This document shows, in pieces, positions 6,863 through 12,284 of a DNA stretch of 23,764 bases. The notes beneath the pieces were generated by a model, which ran no database searches, had not been told where the DNA came from, and saw nothing but the letters and a program-made list of their open reading frames with translations. Source of the stretch: Fibrobacter sp. (lineage in GTDB: Bacteria > Fibrobacterota > Fibrobacteria > Fibrobacterales > Fibrobacteraceae); the NCBI GenBank assembly GCA_017550445.1, contig JAFZOV010000123.1, positions 1 to 23,764 of the forward strand. The letters are read 5' to 3'. A program made the position numbers and the translations under genes. Each line of letters begins with the position of its first letter. Positions within the stretch are counted from its first letter, which is position 1.

Positions 6863-7904
6863 CTTCGCCTTCATCTGCGTCATCCTCGTCATCCTGATTC
6901 TCCCGCTCGTCCCGTTCCATCTCGTACATGGCGATTTCGTCAAGCGTCGCGCCGATTTCCTCGTCGGTCGACATCATAGTATCTATGTTTATGGTGACTG
7001 GGACACAATTCCCGTCAAAACGCAACAAAAGGTCTACAACGCGCCGTTTGATATCGAGCGGGAGTATGCCAAAATCGAGGTCAATATTCTTGTCACCATC
7101 AGGGATTATTAAACGAAGTGCTTTCTCGATAGACTCACGCAGCTTGTACTGCATTGACTCGAGTTCGCTGGCCCGCAGGTTGCTCTGCGTCTTGCGTTGT
7201 TGCGCCATGTATTCTCCGACCACTTTCTTCGCAAGAGACAGTGTATACTCATCGGTGCGTCCTTCAACGCAGATTCTCGCACAGTCAGGATCGTCCTGGT
7301 TCTTGACATCGATGCCTATGACATGCTTTGCATACAGGTCGGCAATCAGCTTCCCCGCATCGTCGCGGAAGAGAAAGCTTGCGACATAATCCTTGCTTGT
7401 CCGTACACGGTAGAAAATCCGATACATCAGAGGCAGCCCCATCAGGTAATCGATGACTTCCTGCGAAATCCACTGGCGCTTGAAAAAGCTCATTTTGGGT
7501 TTCCTTTGGAAGGATTGTGGTTCAGGTTGGAGTCGAGGCTGTTCAGGCAGATTTTCTTCGGGAAAATCAACGTTAAGGACGGAGTCGATGCCATTCAGGC
7601 ACCCCCTCGTATATACGTCGTAGTGCATGGCGATCATCGGCGCGAGGTAGGTGTCTACCTCGGCTCGGCGCTCTTCAAGCGTTAAATCCGGATCGCAGGC
7701 CGCTTTTATCACGTGGCTTGTAATGCAGCGGAGGATAGGGGGGATTACCCCCGCGCCAAGGTCAGCATTCTTCTCGGCAAGTTCATCGAAAGCATCTTGT
7801 GCGCACTTGGCCATATCTTGGACCTCGCGCAACCTATTGCCGAACTCAACGGCGTCCTCGGCAATCATTTCATCGTAAATTTTACGGATGTTTTCTGCGG
7901 ACAT
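6855..7904 (-). CDS. Hypothetical protein with strongly acidic C-terminus (349 aa)
   Basis: Not recognised. It is predicted soluble, mainly helical, with a Pro/Gln-rich linker at about residues 117-135 (PEENLPEQPRLQPEPQ) splitting an N-terminal helical domain from a C-terminal alpha/beta domain. The last 25 residues are almost all acidic (ERENQDDEDDADEGEDA). A strong GGAGG ribosome-binding site precedes the ATG, and a good promoter lies at 7951-7979. It therefore probably begins its own transcript covering the four downstream-most genes of the cluster. It overlaps the next gene by 8 bases. Composition here is closer to the flanking genome than the AT-rich genes upstream. Confidence 0.65.
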   Translation of the reverse strand: MSAENIRKIYDEMIAEDAVEFGNRLREVQDMAKCAQDAFDELAEKNADLGAGVIPPILRCITSHVIKAACDPDLTLEERRAEVDTYLAPMIAMHYDVYTRGCLNGIDSVLNVDFPEENLPEQPRLQPEPQSFQRKPKMSFFKRQWISQEVIDYLMGLPLMYRIFYRVRTSKDYVASFLFRDDAGKLIADLYAKHVIGIDVKNQDDPDCARICVEGRTDEYTLSLAKKVVGEYMAQQRKTQSNLRASELESMQYKLRESIEKALRLIIPDGDKNIDLDFGILPLDIKRRVVDLLLRFDGNCVPVTINIDTMMSTDEEIGATLDEIAMYEMERDERENQDDEDDADEGEDA

Positions 7905-7950
7905 GCGGACCTCCTGCCTTTGCGCCGGGCGGAATTGTCCCAGCTAGATT

Positions 7951-7979
7951 ATTATCGAAAAAAACGAACGCGATGTAAA
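7951..7979 (-). promoter_or_regulatory. Sigma70-like promoter for the 6855-7904 gene
   Basis: On the minus strand TTTACA (7979-7974), exactly 17 bases, then GATAAT (7956-7951). It lies in the 89-base gap between the membrane protease gene and the acidic-tail gene, with the GGAGG site and ATG about 45 bases downstream. Confidence 0.6.
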
Positions 7980-7993
7980 GTCGAAATCTTTTT

Positions 7994-8599
7994 TTAGGCA
8001 ATGTGCCCGAACACCATAAAGAAGACGAAGAGTGGTACAATGAAAATCCATACGCCGGAGAAATAACCCTTTAAGTCGACATCACTCATAGTGGCATGGT
8101 CAACAAGCGACACAACCAGATACCATAATCCAATGTTCACCCCTGTAGAATACGCCCCCGAGAAAATCATTCTCAAAAAAATGTACCCCAAGAAAACACA
8201 AACTACAGTGGGCGCAACGGAAATCAGCGTTTCCTGCACCGCTTTTATAAACCATGTGCCACGATTCCTATAAGAAATATGCCCGAGTCGTCCTTCCCCG
8301 CTCTCAAACATACAGATTTCGTGGACCTCGGCCCCGGTAATCACCGCAAAAATGAGGTGAGCCATCTCGTGGACAAACGTCCCCGGGAAAGTGATGAAGT
8401 TTACGAAGAAATAGGCAAAGTCGCGGTTGAACTTGCCAATGGCAATAATTTGTAATCGTTCTAAGCCGTAAAGCAACATGCCCGCAGCGACGGGAGCGAG
8501 AATTGCCGCCAAGGTCAGGATGGCGCTAATGCCCGCCAGGGCCCCGATACCGTCGCCCCACCCGAACCACGCGATAATCTGATGCATCAGGGATGTCAT
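7994..8599 (-). CDS. M50-type intramembrane zinc metalloprotease-like protein
   Basis: A 201-residue polytopic inner-membrane protein. The zinc motif HEMAH sits at residues 77-81 within the second membrane segment, in the sequence FPGTFVHEMAHLIFAVITG, which is typical of M50 / M50B peptidases. Later Asp173 or Asp175 (MSDVDLKG), near the last membrane segments, could be the third ligand. Five membrane spans are apparent, at about 18-45, 66-90, 125-146, 154-168 and 182-200. Relatives of site-2 proteases cut membrane-bound substrates such as anti-sigma factors, but this one is short and has no PDZ domain. It starts six bases after the stop of the gene upstream, with a weak ribosome-binding site, so it is probably coupled to that membrane protein, a possible substrate or partner. 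Confidence 0.75.
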   Translation of the reverse strand: MTSLMHQIIAWFGWGDGIGALAGISAILTLAAILAPVAAGMLLYGLERLQIIAIGKFNRDFAYFFVNFITFPGTFVHEMAHLIFAVITGAEVHEICMFESGEGRLGHISYRNRGTWFIKAVQETLISVAPTVVCVFLGYIFLRMIFSGAYSTGVNIGLWYLVVSLVDHATMSDVDLKGYFSGVWIFIVPLFVFFMVFGHIA

Positions 8600-8605
8600 A
8601 AACGA

Positions 8606-9298
8606 TTATTGGATAGATCCTATTTTCTCTATGCCTAAATCTAATTCTTCAATAGCTTTTTTCTTTCGGTAGCCAGAAATAACGGCATTGTTTTGTATTA
8701 CTGCTTTAATGCTATCCACATTCTGTAATTCACCCTTTGAAAGAGATAGTCCCAAGAATCCATAAACATCACTCATCACTTTGTTCCCTGCATCAATCTG
8801 TTCTGGGGAACCTTTTAGTCCCATTTCATTATTATAGAAATCACTTGCAATTTTGTAGTAAAATTTTCTCAATTCATCGGCATCTTCTATGTCATCTACA
8901 CCCTGTAGGTAGAACGAAATTTTTTTAGATGAAGATTTTTTTGGGGGGGGAGCGACCATATTCTTCGAGTCTTTTTCGAGAACAACATCCTCGTTATAAG
9001 AAACATACTCGTTATAAGAAACAGGAAATAATAAAAAATAAAAGCCAATACTGAGGAACGTAATCACGTCACAATCTAATTTATACAAAAAATAGACCGA
9101 TAAAAAGAAAGCTATGATGAAAAGTGGAATACCAAGAATTAATGGCAATATATGAAGACCACATAGGAAAAGAATTAATCCGGCGCAACAAGTAACAAAT
9201 ACCGCGCGGCGAATTTCACGATCTGTTTCTTCTGCGGCCCTTGCATTCTCTTGCTCTATTTCCCATTTGTCTTGTAAATATTCTTTATACCAGCCCAT
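8606..9298 (-). CDS. Hypothetical membrane protein with homopolymer tract (230 aa)
   Basis: Not recognised. A charged N-terminal helix (KWEIEQENARAAEETDREIRR) precedes about three membrane segments at residues 32-95. A Pro/Lys/Ser linker (APPPKKSSSKK) then leads to a soluble helical C-terminal domain of about 95 residues. The linker is encoded by eight Cs followed by seven As (8950-8936), a slippage-prone tract. An 18-base tandem repeat at 8990-9023 encodes SYNEYV/SYNED. GAGGAAG precedes the ATG. The DNA is visibly more AT-rich than the CAZyme genes, suggesting transfer. It is followed after six bases by the M50-type protease. Confidence 0.65.
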   Translation of the reverse strand: MGWYKEYLQDKWEIEQENARAAEETDREIRRAVFVTCCAGLILFLCGLHILPLILGIPLFIIAFFLSVYFLYKLDCDVITFLSIGFYFLLFPVSYNEYVSYNEDVVLEKDSKNMVAPPPKKSSSKKISFYLQGVDDIEDADELRKFYYKIASDFYNNEMGLKGSPEQIDAGNKVMSDVYGFLGLSLSKGELQNVDSIKAVIQNNAVISGYRKKKAIEELDLGIEKIGSIQ

Positions 9299-9313
9299 GA
9301 TGCTTCCTCTTTT

Positions 9314-10036
9314 TTAGGTAAAAAAACGGATATAAATACTTGCCGCTACTGCAAAAAGCAAGATTGCTATAGCCGCCATACTACATCCTAGATTCTTTTT
9401 TAGTGCAAGTTTGATAAATGGAATAGATAGAATTAGAAATATAATGCCGATAATTCTTGGGAAATATGGTATTCCAAAGGATAGATTATAATAGGCTGCA
9501 GAGGATTCGTTCAACCACAAAAAGACAAATCCTATAAATCCCGACACAAGAGCACAAAGAGCAAGCAGTTGTCCCGGCTTTAGGTCAGACTTTAAATTTG
9601 GTTTTAAAGATTGTTTTAAATGGATTGACGAACTAGAATTTGAATGGGTTGATGAACCTACAATACCAATCTGTTTTTGCGGTATGGGGTTTGTTTGTGT
9701 CTGAGACGGAGCATTCCCTATATTCCCTTCTTCTGGCTGAGGCAAGGATTCGAAATAAAGACGTTTAACCATCTCTTGCCATCCATCAGGGATGTAACTA
9801 CCAGAAAAAACAATCGCTTCCTCACAAACTCCTGCCATAATAACATCATACCTATATATGCTGTGTTGAGATTCATCATACCAACTAACTAACGCCCCAT
9901 ATTGATTTTGTGAAATTATTGTGGGAATTGAATTCCCACAGGCATAACTAGTGAGTCTAGAACCATATCCATCGTCAACATATATATTCAGATATTTGTT
10001 TTCTGATGTGACCTTTAAAATTTTTTGATAAGGCAT
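9314..10036 (-). CDS. Hypothetical protein with three C-terminal membrane segments (240 aa)
   Basis: Not recognised. The frame is open to 10078, but the ATG at 10036 has AAAAGGGGG ahead of it, so I start there (MPYQKILKVTSENKYLN). Residues 1-105 form a soluble beta-rich domain. A Gln/Pro/Ser linker follows, and the last 75 residues contain three hydrophobic segments (LLALCALVSGFIGFVFLWL, IIGIIFLILSIPFI, AAIAILLFAVAASIYI). The soluble domain is presumably cytoplasmic, since no signal peptide is visible. A leader hairpin lies at 10059-10095. The gene is AT-rich and lies 15 bases upstream of another membrane protein, with which it is probably co-transcribed. Confidence 0.65.
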   Translation of the reverse strand: MPYQKILKVTSENKYLNIYVDDGYGSRLTSYACGNSIPTIISQNQYGALVSWYDESQHSIYRYDVIMAGVCEEAIVFSGSYIPDGWQEMVKRLYFESLPQPEEGNIGNAPSQTQTNPIPQKQIGIVGSSTHSNSSSSIHLKQSLKPNLKSDLKPGQLLALCALVSGFIGFVFLWLNESSAAYYNLSFGIPYFPRIIGIIFLILSIPFIKLALKKNLGCSMAAIAILLFAVAASIYIRFFT

Positions 10037-10058
10037 GCAACCCCCTTTTGAAGGCTCC

Positions 10059-10095
10059 AAATAGGTTGTTTTTTTCAACGAAAATCAACCTATTT
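10059..10095 (-). promoter_or_regulatory. Leader hairpin with a competing inner hairpin
   Basis: AAATAGGTTG (10059-10068) and CAACCTATTT (10086-10095) pair perfectly over 10 bp around a 17-base loop. The loop itself can form GUUG-A7-CAAC by borrowing one outer strand. The element ends 23 bases upstream of the ATG at 10036. It may be an operator or a translational switch. It lacks a long U run, so it is not a clear terminator. Confidence 0.4.
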
Positions 10096-10202
10096 AGAGG
10101 ATATTTTTTTTCGAAATAAATAAAACACTCCAACACTAAATTGTTGAAATAGCGTTTACCAAAAAAAATTTTTTGTATCACAAAGATTTTTATAACCCAA
10201 AT

Positions 10203-10373
10203 TTATTTATCAGGGTCATAGTCTTTCCATGCATCCATTTTATGGAATTTATTCGCAACGGCCTTTATCTTTGACAAAACATTGTCTAATTCTTTTTTCC
10301 CATCGCAGATTTTCTTCTCCGCTTTTAAGAGATCAGCCATCATTTGATCATAAGGATTCTTTCGAGATGCCAT
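10203..10373 (-). CDS. Small helical hypothetical protein (56 aa)
   Basis: Not recognised. Three clustered ATGs are possible. The one at 10373 has GAGG six bases upstream and gives MASRKNPYDQMMADLLKAEKK. The protein is lysine-rich and mostly helical with coiled-coil spacing (LLKAEKKICDGKKELDNVLSKIKAVANK), with no membrane segment. It is the first gene of the minus-strand cluster and AT-rich. A 166-base AT-rich gap separates it from the next gene, so co-transcription is uncertain. Confidence 0.5.
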   Translation of the reverse strand: MASRKNPYDQMMADLLKAEKKICDGKKELDNVLSKIKAVANKFHKMDAWKDYDPDK

Positions 10374-10410
10374 CATATACCTCATAAGTTATATATCCCC
10401 GCAACTTGTC

Positions 10411-10729
10411 ACACACCATGCCGCGCGGGTTTCGGCACAGTGTGTTTTGCGTATGCAAAATCATTCGCCAGACCGAAGTCTGGTGTTCGCCCCTGCTCAG
10501 CAAGGATCGCGCCGATTATGTGAGTAAACAAAAAAGGCGCGAGTCGTTGCATTTATCTGGATGAGGCTCTCGAATGCCTTTAGACGATAAACGCAAACGA
10601 CCCACGCCCCAAACGGGCTGTTGCCCTTGACCATATGGCCAAAGACCGGCTGAAGAGCCGGCATAGCAAACCGAGATACACCGAAAGACGGCATACCTGC
10701 GTGAGCGTTCGCCTTGTCCTCGTCTAAAG
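10411..10729 (-). ncRNA. Candidate structured RNA or dispersed palindromic repeat
   Basis: This GC-richer stretch inside AT-rich DNA is packed with complementary segments. A 10-bp long-range helix pairs 10578-10587 with 10720-10729. Inside it 10590-10594 pairs with 10705-10709, and 10603-10607 with 10699-10703. Local hairpins are CCAGAC with a TTCG loop (minus strand, 10468-10483), CCGGCT/AGCCGG (10646-10661), TTTTGC/GCAAAA (10445-10460), TCGCGCC/GGCGCGA (10507-10542) and a two-part stem at 10411-10445. The C(UUCG)G loop appears on the minus strand, which suggests that strand is the RNA. I recognise no known RNA class. It could also be a repeated non-coding element; a 65-codon open frame inside it looks incidental. 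Confidence 0.35.
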
Positions 10730-11035
10730 AAATTTTCGAGATTTCATCCAGAGGGCAAGAGCAAAACTCTTTATTTCACTCTAAAACTACTATAAAATTT
10801 GGAGATTGGCGTCATTTCCCCCAAAAAAAATTAAGAATAATATACGAAAACGCGCTTTTTGGGCCGAATTTTGGCGATTTTTACCTCATTTAGCCATTTT
10901 TCTCATTCCTCCGAAATGATATGTATTGTAAAAAACGCATGTAAACAAAATTTTTTGGCTCAAAATGCCCCCTTTCTTCGTTTTAAGGATAGAGGCGCCC
11001 TATTTTCGGGGTTGCCGCTAAAATGGAGATTGATC
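10730..11035. other. AT-rich intergenic region upstream of the nuclease gene
   Basis: No gene is supported here. The frame of the nuclease is open back to 10859, but those codons lack a ribosome-binding site and are unlike the family. The region presumably holds the nuclease promoter. I see several TATA-like stretches, but no pair of boxes good enough to call. Confidence 0.5.
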
Positions 11036-12238
11036 ATGGTCAAGCAAATGGTAAAATCGCACAATGTCCACGTTGATTCCGATTACGTCAAGTGGATTAC
11101 GGAGCTAAAGCAGCGCTACCGTTCGGCACAGGTGAAGGCGGTAGTCAAGGTAAACGCCGAAAAATTGCAGTTCAACTGGCTGCTGGGGCGGGACTTGGTG
11201 CGCAAAAAAGCCGAGGAGCGCTGGGGTTCAGGTGTTGTGGAGCAAATCAGTTTGGATTTACGGAGGGAATTTCCCGATGCGGACGGGTTTTCAGTGACAA
11301 ATCTGTGGTATATGAAGAAATGGTACTGTTTCTATACGCGAAAGGTCGAGGGCCAATTTCTGCAACAGCCCGTTGCAGAATTAGATGTGACTAATTCAAA
11401 CCGGACTGAAGGAAAAAAACTCCAACGGCCCGTTGGAGAATTAGACAAGGCTAAATTTGATCAGAAAGGAGACTCTTTGCCCACCATATTTACCAGTGTT
11501 CCTTGGGGACAACATATAGACATCATAACCAAGTGCCACAGCATCGAAGAGGCTCTTTTCTATATTCGACAGGCCGTTGAAAAGGGTTTAAGTCGTCCAG
11601 CGCTTCAAAACTGCATCAAAGCCGACCTTTACAGCCATCAGGGCAAGATTGTCAACAATTTTAGCGAAAAACTGCCCGATTTGCAGGGCAAGCTGGTTCA
11701 AGAGGTGCTGAAAGAGAACTACGATTTCGGCTTTGCGACCGTAAGTCACGAAATTTACGACGAAACCGAACTGGAAGAAGCCCTTACGAAGAATGTCACC
11801 GACCTTTTGCTTGAGATGGGGACCGGATTCGCTTTCATCGGAAGGCAAAAGGAGGTCATTGTAGGCGGGCGCAGTCGCAAGATTGACCTGCTTTTTTATC
11901 ATATTCGCTTGCGCTGTTTTGTCGTTTGCGAACTGAAGGCGAAACCGTTCGAGCCGGAATTTGTCGGCAAGCTGAATTTTTACGTGAATGCGGTAGACGA
12001 ACTGCTGAAGGCCCCCGAAGACAACCCGACAATCGGACTGTTGATTTGTTCCAATATGGATTCAACCGATGTGCAATGGTCCTTTCGCGGGCTTGGCACG
12101 CCGATGGGCGTCGCGACTTACAACAATATCCGTATTAAGGACGCTCTGCCCTCGAAGGAATTGCTGGAAGAGCGCATGCGCTTGCTACAGAAGGAAATGC
12201 ATACTACAAAACGGCTAATTCGAAAGAACGATAACTAG
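11036..12238 (+). CDS. DUF1016/YhcG-family PD-(D/E)XK nuclease-domain protein
   Basis: A 400-residue cytoplasmic protein. I start at the ATG preceded by GGAG seven bases upstream. Residues about 10-175 are the DUF1016 N-terminal domain, ending in SVPWGQHIDIITK, the family's PWGH-like motif. Residues about 225-375 are the YhcG C-terminal nuclease domain: GFAFIGRQKEVIVGGRSRKIDLLFYH gives the catalytic Asp284, and VCELKAK gives Glu299 and Lys301. Family members occur near restriction systems and mobile regions; most are uncharacterised, and a role in DNA cleavage or defence is inferred from the fold. No methyltransferase or helicase accompanies it here. A duplicated 20-residue unit (QQPVAELD, QRPVGELD) at about 110-145 is encoded by palindromic DNA. 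Confidence 0.88.
   Translation: MVKQMVKSHNVHVDSDYVKWITELKQRYRSAQVKAVVKVNAEKLQFNWLLGRDLVRKKAEERWGSGVVEQISLDLRREFPDADGFSVTNLWYMKKWYCFYTRKVEGQFLQQPVAELDVTNSNRTEGKKLQRPVGELDKAKFDQKGDSLPTIFTSVPWGQHIDIITKCHSIEEALFYIRQAVEKGLSRPALQNCIKADLYSHQGKIVNNFSEKLPDLQGKLVQEVLKENYDFGFATVSHEIYDETELEEALTKNVTDLLLEMGTGFAFIGRQKEVIVGGRSRKIDLLFYHIRLRCFVVCELKAKPFEPEFVGKLNFYVNAVDELLKAPEDNPTIGLLICSNMDSTDVQWSFRGLGTPMGVATYNNIRIKDALPSKELLEERMRLLQKEMHTTKRLIRKNDN
11358..11438 (+). repeat. Two in-frame palindromes inside the nuclease gene, 60 bases apart
   Basis: CTGCAAC-N5-GTTGCAG (11360-11378) and CTCCAAC-N5-GTTGGAG (11420-11438) share loop GCCC and downstream AGAATTAGA. The third base pair is G-C in one and C-G in the other, so both strands changed together. 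The period of 60 keeps the frame and duplicates a 20-residue unit. Confidence 0.75.
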
Positions 12239-12243
12239 TTGAT

Positions 12244-12271
12244 AAAAAGCCCCCGATTATGCATCGGGAGC
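12244..12271 (-). terminator. Terminator of the rhamnogalacturonan lyase gene
   Basis: On the minus strand GCTCCCGAT and ATCGGGGGC pair over 9 bp around a five-base loop, then TTTTT. It lies 13 bases beyond the lyase stop, and also just after the convergent nuclease gene, which has no T run in its own direction. Confidence 0.85.
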
Positions 12272-12284
12272 CAGGATTGTGGAG

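Noticed and set aside
6863..6943. N-terminal extension of the 159-residue hypothetical gene
   Set aside because: It overlaps the upstream gene by about 90 bases and reads through that gene's acidic tail in another frame. A downstream start with an 8-base overlap is simpler.
10541..10560. AGATAAATG on the minus strand, as in the 3' part of RNase P RNA
   Set aside because: The other universally conserved RNase P elements, such as GAGGAAAGTCC and the 3' ACAGAACCCGG, are absent, so this is chance.
10497..10694. 65-codon minus-strand frame (MPSFGVSRFAMPALQ...)
   Set aside because: No ribosome-binding site and it lies wholly within the helix-rich region, so the conserved feature is more likely the nucleotide structure. 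Kept only as part of the RNA/repeat finding.
10859..11035. 59-codon N-terminal extension of the nuclease
   Set aside because: No ribosome-binding site, Phe/Ser-rich content unlike the family, and a good GGAG site before the ATG at 11036.
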